This document shows positions 8,699 through 15,941 of a stretch of DNA of 64,000 nucleotides, in pieces. The notes below the pieces were generated by a model, which did not search any database, was not told the DNA's origin, and saw only the letters and a list, made by a program, of their open reading frames with translations. The stretch lies in the NCBI GenBank assembly GCA_900469615.1, contig UBYA01000014.1, positions 225,074 to 289,073 of the forward strand, in the 5' to 3' direction. The stretch's first letter is position 1. Every line of letters begins with the position of its first letter. The stretch is from Hyphomicrobiales bacterium (GTDB taxonomy: Bacteria; Pseudomonadota; Alphaproteobacteria; Rhizobiales; Rhizobiaceae). The position numbers and the translations under genes are program-made.

Positions 8699-8723
8699 CC
8701 GACCTCTTAACTCGCCTTGCGCC

Positions 8724-9260
8724 TCACTTCGGCGCAAGCACCATCATCATCTGGCGGCCTTCGAGCTTCGGCTCGGCTTCCACCTTGGCGATCTCGAGCG
8801 TATCTTCCTTGACCTGCTGAAGAAGCTTCATACCGAGTTCCTGGTGAGCCATTTCGCGGCCACGGAACTTCAGGGTCACCTTCACCTTGTCACCTTCCTC
8901 GAAGAAACGTCCGATCGCCTTCATCTTCACCTCATAGTCATGGGTGTCGATGTTGGGGCGCATCTTGATTTCTTTGACTTCGACGATCTTCTGCTTCTTG
9001 CGCGCCTCGGCGGCCTTCTTCTGGTTGGCGTATTTCAGCTTACCCAGGTCGAGGATCTTGCACACAGGCGGTTCTGCATTGGGGGAAATCTCTACCAGAT
9101 CGAGACCGGCCTCCTCTGCCATTCTCAATGCCTGGTCGGTTGGGACGATGCCCATATTCGCGCCGTCAGCTGCGATGAGCTGAACTTTGGGAATGCGAAT
9201 TTCCCTGTTGGAACGTGGCCCGTCCTTTACGGGCGCATCGGTTTTAAAGGGTCTGCGAAT
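8724..9260 (-). CDS. infC: Translation initiation factor IF-3 (ATT start)
   Basis: A 178-residue IF-3: N-domain (VQLIAADGANMGIVPTDQAL, VEISPNAEPPVCKILDLGK), lysine-rich linker (KKAAEARKKQKI) and C-domain (EIKMRPNIDTHDYEVKMK, RFFEEGDKVKVTLKFRGRE). The family start (RRPFK...) is reached by reading ATT at 9258-9260 as the initiator, with GGAG 9 nt upstream. A GTG five codons earlier has no ribosome site. An ATG much further upstream would add a long unrelated N-terminus that overlaps the neighbouring gene. An AUU start is the textbook feature by which IF-3 limits its own synthesis in E. coli, because IF-3 rejects non-standard initiators. Confidence 0.93.
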   Translation of the reverse strand: MRRPFKTDAPVKDGPRSNREIRIPKVQLIAADGANMGIVPTDQALRMAEEAGLDLVEISPNAEPPVCKILDLGKLKYANQKKAAEARKKQKIVEVKEIKMRPNIDTHDYEVKMKAIGRFFEEGDKVKVTLKFRGREMAHQELGMKLLQQVKEDTLEIAKVEAEPKLEGRQMMMVLAPK

Positions 9261-9536
9261 GGTCGTATTCTCCACGAATTGTTTCGGATAGCTGCAGCCT
9301 CCCGCTCCCCATCGGCGCAACTGACGGAAATGTCGTAAAAGCTGTGTTGAAGTCAATAGCATGACGGCAGGAAAAAAGCACCTCCTGCATGTCAATACGG
9401 TGTCCGGAGGCGCAAGATGCATCGGGGACACAATATCGTTCGCCCATAATGTAGAAACTCTTGCGCAAAGACCAAGGATTTTTTGGGCCATGCGGGCGCG
9501 AATCTGTTCTATAGGCAGAAAATCCGGGAGTTTTCG

Positions 9537-10349
9537 ATGTCCGAGACAGCCATTGCCATGCAACCGACCTTCCTTCCCGTCGGCACGGGCGAGAGCGAAC
9601 GCCAGATCGCAATGCTTCAGCGCGCCGCCGGCAGGGGTGCCAGGAACGTCAGCTTCGTCTGGCTATCCGGCTATCGATCCGACATGAGCGGCACCAAGGC
9701 GGTGGAGCTGGATGCGCTGGCGGCGCGGCTCGGTATCGGCTGCATTCGCTTCGACTATTCCGGCCACGGCCAATCCGGCGGCAAATTCACAGACGGCACG
9801 ATCTCGCGCTGGCTGGAGGAGGCGCTTGAGGTCATCGAGCACGCCAGACCGAAGAAGATCGTCCTTGTCGGGTCGTCGATGGGCGGCTGGATCGCGCTGC
9901 GGACCGTTCAGGAACTGCGCAAGCGCAAGAAGGCCCCCGCTATCGCCGGCCTCGTGCTGATCGCGCCGGCACCGGATTTCACGATCGACCTCATCGAGCC
10001 CAATCTCTCAGAGGTGGAACGGCGATCGCTCGAGGAGCGCGGCTATTTCGAGGAGCCTTCGGAATACAGTTCCGAGCCGAACATCTTCACCCGGGCCCTC
10101 ATCGAGGACGGCCGTGCCAACCGCGTGCTGACCGGCATCGTCGAGACCGGCTGCCCGGTCCATATATTACAGGGCATGGAGGATGCCGACGTGCCCTTCG
10201 CGCATTCGTTAAAGCTGGTCGAGCACCTGCCCGCCGACGACGTGGTGCTGACGCTTGTGCGCGATGGCGACCATCGTCTGTCGCGGCCGCAGGATATCGA
10301 GCGGATGCTGAGCGTCGCGGAAACGCTGGCGCTGCATAATACGCCGTAA
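9537..10349 (+). CDS. Alpha/beta hydrolase
   Basis: A 270-residue serine hydrolase of the alpha/beta fold. The oxyanion region is WLSGYRSDMSGTK, the motif FDYSGHGQSGG follows, the nucleophile elbow is GSSMGG, the acid is probably in GMEDADVPF and the histidine is in DGDHRLSRP. Substrate is unknown; such rhizobial proteins are annotated as esterases or palmitoyl-thioesterase-like. The ATG at 9537 has GGGAG 6 nt upstream, and the in-frame ATG 18 codons earlier lacks a site. It is divergent from infC across about 275 bp and stands alone. Confidence 0.85.
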   Translation: MSETAIAMQPTFLPVGTGESERQIAMLQRAAGRGARNVSFVWLSGYRSDMSGTKAVELDALAARLGIGCIRFDYSGHGQSGGKFTDGTISRWLEEALEVIEHARPKKIVLVGSSMGGWIALRTVQELRKRKKAPAIAGLVLIAPAPDFTIDLIEPNLSEVERRSLEERGYFEEPSEYSSEPNIFTRALIEDGRANRVLTGIVETGCPVHILQGMEDADVPFAHSLKLVEHLPADDVVLTLVRDGDHRLSRPQDIERMLSVAETLALHNTP

Positions 10350-10497
10350 AAACAAATAGATAACCTCCGAGTAACGATCGGCTCGCTCTCCTTGTCGGGC
10401 GCGGCCCGCCTGCGCCTGCGTAATCACAGGGCGCATGGAATTATGGCAACTAGCCCCTGGATTGTGCCGAAATTAACCATATGGGCCGGTTCCGGTG

Positions 10498-10513
10498 TTA
10501 ACACTTAAGTAAC
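10498..10513 (+). promoter_or_regulatory. Degenerate CtrA box
   Basis: TTAA-CACTTAA-GTAAC matches the CtrA consensus TTAA-N7-TTAAC with one mismatch. It lies 41 bp upstream (start to start) of a perfect box. Confidence 0.45.
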
Positions 10514-10538
10514 GATTGACTTGGCGCACCCCCCTACA

Positions 10539-10554
10539 TTAACAATTTGTTAAC
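10539..10554 (+). promoter_or_regulatory. CtrA box (perfect TTAA-N7-TTAAC)
   Basis: TTAA-CAATTTG-TTAAC lies 31 bp before the GTG start of the transglutaminase-like protease gene. CtrA is the cell-cycle response regulator of Alphaproteobacteria. The box sits at the position of a core promoter: TTGACT at 10516-10521 is a fair -35 with its -10 overlapping the box. Confidence 0.65.
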
Positions 10555-10584
10555 AAATGCAGGGACGATACAAGGATAGTGGGC

Positions 10585-11184
10585 GTGCGTATTAAGGGCG
10601 TATTGATTGCCTTCGCTGCTATAGTTGCGATGTCGACGTCGGCGATGCCGGCCTCTCAACAGACCGCGTCGATGACCGTCGGCGATGTCACTTCCCAGCC
10701 GATCGGGCATTATGACTTCTGCCAGAGACACACCGACGAGTGCGGCCCGACCCGCAATGTCGGCCCCGTCGACATGAACGCCGCCTCCTGGGCGCTGGTC
10801 AACCAGATCAACCTGCGCGTCAACAAGACCATTCGTCCGGCGACCGACATGGAAGTCTACGGTCAGGAAGAATACTGGGAATATCCGAAGACCGCCGGCG
10901 ACTGCGAGGATTTTGCCCTGCTGAAGCGCAAGCTGCTGATAAAGAGCGGCATCTCCGCTTCCAACCTGCTGATGACGGTGGTGCGCAAGCCCGATGGCGA
11001 AGGCCATGCCGTGCTGACGCTGCGCACCAAGCAGGGCGACTATATCCTCGACAATCTGGAGGACGATGTGAAGGTCTGGTACAGGACCCCTTATTCCTAC
11101 CTGAAGCGTCAGGCGAGCTTCAATGCGGGTCGCTGGGTTACCATCGAGAATGGCAACGACATCCTGGTCGGCGCCGTCAAGTAA
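10585..11184 (+). CDS. Transglutaminase-like cysteine proteinase (BTLCP family), exported
   Basis: A 199-residue protein with an N-terminal signal peptide (MRIKGVLIAFAAIVAMSTS, then a small-residue cleavage region) and the papain/transglutaminase triad: Cys in AGDCEDFALLKR (about 107), His in EGHAVLTL (about 141), Asp in DYILDN (about 156). This is the DUF920/BTLCP pattern; the family includes periplasmic LapG-type proteases that cut adhesins. Two GTG starts are possible. AAGGA sits 8 nt before the one at 10585 but only 2 nt before that at 10579, so I chose 10585. No lapD-like partner is in the window. CtrA boxes lie just upstream and a terminator follows. Confidence 0.85.
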   Translation: MRIKGVLIAFAAIVAMSTSAMPASQQTASMTVGDVTSQPIGHYDFCQRHTDECGPTRNVGPVDMNAASWALVNQINLRVNKTIRPATDMEVYGQEEYWEYPKTAGDCEDFALLKRKLLIKSGISASNLLMTVVRKPDGEGHAVLTLRTKQGDYILDNLEDDVKVWYRTPYSYLKRQASFNAGRWVTIENGNDILVGAVK

Positions 11185-11210
11185 GCGAGCAGCCATCCGT
11201 TTCATACATG

Positions 11211-11237
11211 AAGGCCGGCCCCGATCGGGCCGGCCTT
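11211..11237 (+). terminator. Hairpin terminator after the BTLCP gene
   Basis: 11-bp perfect stem AAGGCCGGCCC / GGGCCGGCCTT with a 5-nt loop, followed by a short TCG. Very stable but with a weak T tract. Confidence 0.65.
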
Positions 11238-11307
11238 TCGCGCTTCCTCATGTGATAAGAACAGTCCTCACCCACAGGCGTGGACGAATTGACCATCGCT
11301 ATGAACC

Positions 11308-11493
11308 CTAATGGTTCTTGTGGCTCTGCTGCCCCGCCTTGACATGCTGCTCGTGGGTGCCGCCGCGGGAACCGCCGGTGTGCTGCTCGCGCGAGCCGGA
11401 GGACGAGGCGTTCCTGGTATGGTCGTCCATATTCTTGTGGCTCTGCTGGCCAGCCTTTACGTGCTGCTCGTGGCTTCCACCTTGGTTTGCCAT
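11308..11493 (-). CDS. Small hydrophilic repeat protein, unknown function
   Basis: A 61-residue protein made almost entirely of charged and polar residues. The unit HEQHVKAGQQSHKN occurs twice, at about 8-21 and 47-60, separated by a Ser/Gly/Arg-rich linker. There is no hydrophobic core, so it is likely disordered. The repeat recalls the KGG-type stress-protein motif (Gly-rich, Ser, Glu, Lys), but the match is not convincing. AAGGAG sits 9 nt before the ATG, so translation looks real. It stands alone between the BTLCP and mbfA genes. Confidence 0.7.
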   Translation of the reverse strand: MANQGGSHEQHVKAGQQSHKNMDDHTRNASSSGSREQHTGGSRGGTHEQHVKAGQQSHKNH

Positions 11494-11610
11494 TGGATCA
11501 TCTCCTTTGGGTTAGCATATGAGGCCTAAAGCGGCCTCGGGATGCTAACCGCCAACGATGGCGGGCGTTCCGAACTTTAACATTTCGTGAACGGGAAGGT
11601 TTGCCGCTCC

Positions 11611-12594
11611 TCAGCCATTGCCAATCAGGATGCCGGCGCCGAGCACCAGAGAACCGCCGAGAACGACCTGGAAGGCCGCACGCAGGAATGGCGTTTCCAT
11701 ATATTTGTTCTGGATGAAGGCGATGGCCCAGAGCTCGAAGAAGACGACGACGGCGGCCGTGATCGTCGCCGTCCAGAAATGCGGGATGAGGTAAGGCAGC
11801 GCGTGGCCGAGGCCGCCGAGCGCCGTCATGATGCCGCAGGCGAGGCCGCGCTTGATCGGCGAGCCGCGGCCGGAAATCTTGCCATCGTCGTGCGCCGCCT
11901 CGGTGAAGCCCATGGAAATGCCGGCGCCGACGGAGGCCGACAAGCCGACGAGAAAGGTCTGCCAGGTCTGCTGTGTGGCAAAGGCGGCCGCGAAGATCGG
12001 CGCCAGGGTGGAGACGGACCCGTCCATGAGGCCGGCAAGGCCCGGCTGTACATAGGTCAGCACGAACTGGCGGCGCGCCTGGGCGTCCTCCTCCTGCCTG
12101 ACCGCTTCCGGGGCGTGCTTGCCTTCCAGCAGGCGGGCGACATCCTCGTGGCCTTGTTCGGCCAGCGCGAGATCGCCGAGAAGCTGGCGCGTCGAGGCGT
12201 CGGAAACCTGTTTGGCCGCCTCGACGTAGAAACTATAGGCCTGCCGCTCCATTGCCTCGGCTTGCTCGCGAATGGCGTCGAGGGAGAGGTTCTTGCGCAG
12301 CCAGTCGGGCTTGCGCTCGTAGAAGCCGCGCACATGCTCGCGCCGGATCAGCGGAATACGCTCGCCGAAGCGGCGGCGATGCATGTCGATCAGCGTCTTG
12401 CGGTGCGTATCCTCGACTTCGGCCATATCCTCGAAAACCTTGGCGGAGTCGGGATAATTCGGACGCAGTATATCCCCATAGGCGAGATAGATGCGCGAAT
12501 CGTCCTCCTCCGCCGCAATGGCAATCGCCAGGATCTCCTGTTCGGAAAGGGAGGTGAAATGACGTTTCGCGGGGCGGAACAGACCTAGCAGCAT
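11611..12594 (-). CDS. mbfA: Membrane-bound ferritin-type iron exporter MbfA
   Basis: 327 residues. The N-terminal half (about 15-165) is an erythrin/ferritin-like four-helix domain with iron-ligand candidates in AIAAEEDDSRIY, EVEDTHRK, EAMERQAYSFY and LAEQGHEDV. The C-terminal half (about 175-325) is a VIT1/CCC1-type membrane domain (GLMDGSVSTLAPIFAAAFAT, GISMGFTEAAHDDG). This is exactly the MbfA layout of Agrobacterium and Bradyrhizobium, an inner-membrane iron exporter that protects against iron and peroxide stress. The Irr-type box 17 bp upstream of the start supports the identification. Confidence 0.92.
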   Translation of the reverse strand: MLLGLFRPAKRHFTSLSEQEILAIAIAAEEDDSRIYLAYGDILRPNYPDSAKVFEDMAEVEDTHRKTLIDMHRRRFGERIPLIRREHVRGFYERKPDWLRKNLSLDAIREQAEAMERQAYSFYVEAAKQVSDASTRQLLGDLALAEQGHEDVARLLEGKHAPEAVRQEEDAQARRQFVLTYVQPGLAGLMDGSVSTLAPIFAAAFATQQTWQTFLVGLSASVGAGISMGFTEAAHDDGKISGRGSPIKRGLACGIMTALGGLGHALPYLIPHFWTATITAAVVVFFELWAIAFIQNKYMETPFLRAAFQVVLGGSLVLGAGILIGNG

Positions 12595-12610
12595 CGGGAA
12601 GCCTCATAAC

Positions 12611-12633
12611 TTTAGAATTATTCTAATTCTAAA
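12611..12633 (-). promoter_or_regulatory. Iron control element (Irr/ICE box) upstream of mbfA
   Basis: TTTAGAA-TTA-TTCTAAT (12611-12627) matches the ICE consensus TTTAGAA-N3-TTCTAAA with one mismatch. TTCTAAA follows at 12627-12633, giving overlapping half-sites. It lies 17-39 bp before the ATG. Irr is known to repress mbfA under low iron in Agrobacterium and Bradyrhizobium. Confidence 0.85.
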
Positions 12634-12856
12634 GTGGGTCGTTGCGAGGGTCAAGCACGGAGGCGCTGTCGCAAGGGGAAAATCACGCCGGCAAATTTTG
12701 CGGATGCTGGGAAGGCGTGGTACGTCTAGCGCGGCGCCACTTCGACAGATTGCCGCAACGGCACCATGGCGTCTTGGCTATGCCGGCGAATTGCATACAT
12801 AAGTAAGTATGGAAGCCGGCCGCGGCGATATCTCGCCCGGGCGCTCGGAGAATATG

Positions 12857-13324
12857 ATGGAACATGACCTACAGGCCCGCGCGGCGCATCTTGCCGGCAT
12901 TCGCGAAAAGGCCGCGGCAGAGATGGCCGAACTGGGGATCGACGCTGCCTTCATCGACAGGCTGGTCGATACGTTCTACGGGCGCGTTCAGGCGCATCCG
13001 AGACTCGGCCCGGTGTTCGATGGACGTCTTGCCGGGCGCTGGCCCGACCATATGGAAAAGATGAAGCGTTTCTGGTCGTCTGTCGCCTTCAAGAACGGCG
13101 CCTATGGCGGCAAACCGGTCCAGGCCCATCTGGGCGTCGAGGGCATGGCTCCCGACCTTTTTCCGGAATGGCTGGCGCTTTTCTCGGCGACGCTTACCGA
13201 TATCGCGCCTTCCGAGCAGGCGAAGGACTGGTTCATGGCGACGGCGGAACGCATCGCCAGGAGCCTGACGCTGTCGCTCTTTTATAATCCGGCACTCGAC
13301 GATCCCGCGCGGAAGACTGTTTAA
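12857..13324 (+). CDS. Group III truncated haemoglobin
   Basis: A 155-residue globin. It has the group III signature: the B-helix DTFYGRVQAHPRLGPVFDG (Tyr41 probably B10), WPDHMEKMKRFWSSVAF, and the proximal histidine in PVQAHLGVEGM (about His91). It would bind haem and O2 or NO in the cytoplasm; the physiological role of group III proteins is not settled. Two adjacent ATGs exist. GGAG is 6 nt before the second (12857) and 3 nt before the first, so the second is favoured. It sits next to mbfA, so both iron-linked genes flank the ICE-box region, though on opposite strands. Confidence 0.88.
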   Translation: MEHDLQARAAHLAGIREKAAAEMAELGIDAAFIDRLVDTFYGRVQAHPRLGPVFDGRLAGRWPDHMEKMKRFWSSVAFKNGAYGGKPVQAHLGVEGMAPDLFPEWLALFSATLTDIAPSEQAKDWFMATAERIARSLTLSLFYNPALDDPARKTV

Positions 13325-13407
13325 GGCATCCGACGCGGAAATACCGAATTCAGCGGTAGACGCCAAGAAAGATCGCAATGACGCAGGCGCTTTCCGTGCT
13401 TTCTCGA

Positions 13408-13437
13408 CGGCGGCAAGCGGCTTCGAGCTTGCCGCCG
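13408..13437. terminator. Long hairpin between convergent genes
   Basis: 11-bp perfect arms CGGCGGCAAGC / GCTTGCCGCCG around an 8-nt loop. It lies between the globin gene and the convergent DUF308 gene, 16 bp past the stop of the latter. There is no T tract on either strand, so it is a stabilising or Rho-assisted end rather than a classic terminator. Confidence 0.5.
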
Positions 13438-13453
13438 CAAAGCAGGACAGCGC

Positions 13454-14011
13454 TTATGCATGCGCCTTGCGGTAGGCGGCGACGACAAGCCAGATTGCCG
13501 AAAGCAGGAAGTAGAATGCGCCGAACGCCGCATAGGGAACGATATCCAGAATCGTCGGCGCCGCTGCGCCAAGGGATCGGCTAATCATGAAGCCGCCGGC
13601 AAGGGCTGACTGCGCGCCGCTCAGGATCATCACCCATTGGGCGCCATAGACGCGCCAGCGTCTTACCCCCGTATAGAGTTGCAGCAGACCCGAGAGGATG
13701 GCCCAGGCCCCGAATACGGCCAGAACGGCATAGGTGCTGTGGCTGACCGCCGCGACAACGGCGAGCGTCGTGATCACGCTGACCGCAACATTCAATGTTT
13801 GCGACGGATTGGCCTTCAGGCCGCCGTTTACCCGGGCGTCGATCAGATTGGCGACGGCATCCCACAGAGGATAGATCACCAGCAGAAGTGCGGTCGGCAG
13901 CGCTTGCCCGCGGAAGAGGATGGCGGCGGAAATCCAGGCCGTCGAGAACAGGGCGCGCGTGAAATAATAGGATCGCAGCCAGTCGGACTGGCTCGAAGTA
14001 CGGTTTTGCAT
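13454..14011 (-). CDS. DUF308-type integral membrane protein
   Basis: 185 residues with about six membrane segments in three pairs, the pattern of DUF308/HdeD-type proteins (AILFRGQALPTALLLVIYPL, VLAVFGAWAILSGLLQLYTG, AFGAFYFLLSAIWLVVAAYR). Function is unknown; HdeD is linked to acid resistance. AAGGA lies 8 nt before the ATG. It is divergent from a TetR gene, and each of the two genes has a CCTAC-N6-GTAGG site directly in front, so the TetR protein almost certainly controls it. Confidence 0.8.
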   Translation of the reverse strand: MQNRTSSQSDWLRSYYFTRALFSTAWISAAILFRGQALPTALLLVIYPLWDAVANLIDARVNGGLKANPSQTLNVAVSVITTLAVVAAVSHSTYAVLAVFGAWAILSGLLQLYTGVRRWRVYGAQWVMILSGAQSALAGGFMISRSLGAAAPTILDIVPYAAFGAFYFLLSAIWLVVAAYRKAHA

Positions 14012-14030
14012 CGGCAGGTTCCTTATGTTG

Positions 14031-14046
14031 CCTACCTACTAGTAGG
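14031..14046. promoter_or_regulatory. Probable TetR operator O1 (DUF308 side)
   Basis: CCTAC-CTACTA-GTAGG, 16 bp, containing the perfect 12-bp palindrome CCTACTAGTAGG. It lies 20 bp upstream of the DUF308 start codon, overlapping the likely transcript start or leader. Confidence 0.75.
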
Positions 14047-14127
14047 AAGTTAAGTGATTTGAGTCAACGCACCGCTCGAACACTGTTTTGTGAGAGCGGG
14101 AGTCACCGCAGCAGCCTTGACAGCAAG

Positions 14128-14143
14128 CCTACCAGAAGGTAGG
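14128..14143. promoter_or_regulatory. Probable TetR operator O2 (tetR side)
   Basis: CCTAC-CAGAAG-GTAGG, the same spacing as O1; the arms extend to 7 bp (GCCTACC / GGTAGGC, 14127-14144). It ends 7 bp before the regulator's ATG, so binding would block its own transcription or translation. Confidence 0.75.
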
Positions 14144-14150
14144 CAGCGAC

Positions 14151-14732
14151 ATGAAATCAACGGCTTCGACCTCGGAAAAGATCCTCGACATCGCGCAGTC
14201 TCTCATCGTGGCGGGAGGCTATAACGGGTTCAGCTATGCCGATATCTCGGCTGCGATCGGCATCAGGAAGGCGAGCATCCACCATCACTTTCCCACGAAG
14301 GCCGAGCTGGTTTCGGCACTGGTGGATCGCTACAGGCAGCAGACCGAAGCGGGCTTGAAGTCCCTGCACGAACGGATCTCCGACCCCGCCGGGCAGCTGC
14401 AGGCCTATGTGAACTACTGGCATTCCTGCATCGGGGATGCCTCGATGCCCTTCTGCGTCTGCGCGATGCTCGCCGGCGAAATGCAGATGCTGCCGGAAGA
14501 GGTCGCATCGCAGGTCCGCGCCCATTTCCATGGCCTCGCGGCATGGCTCGCGTCGGTGCTGCGATCGGGAGCTGAGAACGGCCTGTTCCGGTTGGACAAG
14601 CCGCCGGAAGAAGAGGCTCACATGCTGATGGCCTCGGTGCATGGAGCAATGCTCTCGGCCAGGGCATTCGGCGATCCCGGGCTTTTCATCCTAATCGTCG
14701 CCCCGCAGATCGACCGGCTGCGGGCGCGGTAG
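14151..14732 (+). CDS. TetR/AcrR family transcriptional regulator
   Basis: 193 residues. The N-terminal helix-turn-helix (about 8-55) reads SEKILDIAQSLIVAGGYNGFSY, then DISAAIGIRKASIHHHFPTK, the classic TetR DNA-binding signature. The C-terminal part is an all-helical ligand and dimerisation domain with Cys pairs (PFCVCAML). The inducer is unknown. It is divergent from the DUF308 membrane gene with a 139-bp shared control region holding two matching operators. Confidence 0.92.
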   Translation: MKSTASTSEKILDIAQSLIVAGGYNGFSYADISAAIGIRKASIHHHFPTKAELVSALVDRYRQQTEAGLKSLHERISDPAGQLQAYVNYWHSCIGDASMPFCVCAMLAGEMQMLPEEVASQVRAHFHGLAAWLASVLRSGAENGLFRLDKPPEEEAHMLMASVHGAMLSARAFGDPGLFILIVAPQIDRLRAR

Positions 14733-14777
14733 GAAAATGCCGAGCCGAAATCGCCAACGAACGGCTGAGGAGACCGC

Positions 14778-15692
14778 TCAGCTTTTCGCGGCGAAAATCG
14801 TTGCCCCGATGCTGGCGGCAACGACGAGCGCCGTGCCGAACATTTGCGATGCCGTCATCGGCTGCGACAGGATGACGAAGCCGGCAAAAGCGCCGATGCC
14901 GGGCTCGAGGCTCATGAGAATGCCGAAGGATGAGGTCGGCATGCGCCGCAGCGCCGTCATTTCCAGAGCATAGGGAAGCAGCGGAACAAGCACCGCCAGT
15001 CCGGCCATTTCAAGAAGGCCGGAGACCGTCAGATGCGGAACGGCGGATGCGAAGCCGAAGGGTGTGGCGACCACTGCTGCAACGAGCAGCGACATGGAAA
15101 GCCCTTCGAGACCCTTGAACGCATTGCCGACCTTCTTCGTCAGCAGGATATAGCAGGCCCAGCCCGCCCCCGCGCCGCAGGCAAAGAGAATGCCCGGCAG
15201 GCTGCCCACCCATTGCTCGCCGTCATAGGCCAGCAGCAGAACGCCGACGCCGGCAAAGAGAGGCCAGAGAAGCTGGCGGCTCAGGCCGAAACCGAGGGTC
15301 GCGACAAGCAAAGGCCCGAGAAATTCGATGGCGACCGCGAGACCCAGCGGAATGCGGGCGATTGCCGAGAAGAAGGAAATCGTCATCAGCGCCGATACGG
15401 TGCCGAGCGCCAGCACGCCGATCCATTGGCCGCGGCTGTAGCGCATCACCTTCGGCCGGACGATCGCAGCCAGTATGACCGACGCGAAGGCGAGCCGGAG
15501 CCATGTCGCTCCTGTCGGACCGAACGTTGCAATCGCCGAGGCCGACAGCGCCGAACCGAATTGGATCGACGACATGGACATCACGCACATGAGCACGCCG
15601 GCGGCAATGCCGCCGGTGGACGGCGCCACATCCGGATGCGGCATGAGCATCGCGCCGCCATCCGTGCCACTCTCGATAAGCTTCTGGTCCAT
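14778..15692 (-). CDS. EamA/RhtA-type drug-metabolite exporter
   Basis: 304 residues with about ten membrane helices in two EamA repeats (GVLMCVMSMSSIQFGSALSA, then ILFACGAGAGWACYILLTKK in the second). The sequence resembles the RhtA/YbiF threonine-homoserine exporters more than other DMT proteins; substrate is inferred only. The ATG follows GGGAGAGATC. It is convergent with the tetR gene (45 bp apart). The upstream gap of 243 bp contains a separate plus-strand RNA candidate. Confidence 0.88.
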   Translation of the reverse strand: MDQKLIESGTDGGAMLMPHPDVAPSTGGIAAGVLMCVMSMSSIQFGSALSASAIATFGPTGATWLRLAFASVILAAIVRPKVMRYSRGQWIGVLALGTVSALMTISFFSAIARIPLGLAVAIEFLGPLLVATLGFGLSRQLLWPLFAGVGVLLLAYDGEQWVGSLPGILFACGAGAGWACYILLTKKVGNAFKGLEGLSMSLLVAAVVATPFGFASAVPHLTVSGLLEMAGLAVLVPLLPYALEMTALRRMPTSSFGILMSLEPGIGAFAGFVILSQPMTASQMFGTALVVAASIGATIFAAKS

Positions 15693-15744
15693 GATCTCTC
15701 CCGTTGCCGCGGTTTGTAGAGGCCGGACCAGAGACTGGCAAATT

Positions 15745-15941
15745 CAAACTTTTCATCCTGAGATCAGGTGCTTTGATGCAAGCTCCTCCCGGACGCCGGA
15801 ACCCTCGGCGCGCGGGCAGCCTTCAGATCGGCCCTGCGGACGCAAGGCTGCCTCCATGTGCATGGAGGCGAAGCTATGACAACGAACCCAGATTGCCGAA
15901 TGCCCCGCTGTCTTCGCGGAGTCCGTCCGCTTTTTTCAAGG
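15745..15941 (+). ncRNA. Candidate small RNA in the EamA-GNAT gap
   Basis: The plus strand carries a series of stem-loops: CCTGA-GA-TCAGG (about 15756-15767), GCAGCCTT ... AAGGCTGC with an 8-bp stem, GCCTCCATG-TG-CATGGAGGC (15850-15869), and a final GCGGA-GTCCG-TCCGC followed by TTTTTTC (about 15917-15938), a good Rho-independent terminator. Both flanking genes are on the minus strand, so nothing coding would use a plus-strand terminator here. A CTCCTCCC run, complementary to ribosome-binding sites, lies in an unpaired stretch at about 15782; such anti-Shine-Dalgarno loops occur in rhizobial trans-acting sRNAs. The 5' end is only estimated, and no clear promoter is visible. Confidence 0.45.

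Noticed and set aside
9381..9403. GCAGG ... CCTGC hairpin with Ts in the loop upstream of infC
   Set aside because: The T run is in the loop rather than after the stem, so it cannot be a terminator; short stem.
9261..9563. Long N-terminal extension of infC from an upstream ATG
   Set aside because: It would overlap the start of the divergent hydrolase gene and adds a stretch unlike any IF-3.
11577..11592. TTAA-CATTTCG-TGAAC resembling a CtrA box
   Set aside because: One mismatch, with no second site, and placed oddly between the mbfA end and the small repeat gene; likely chance.
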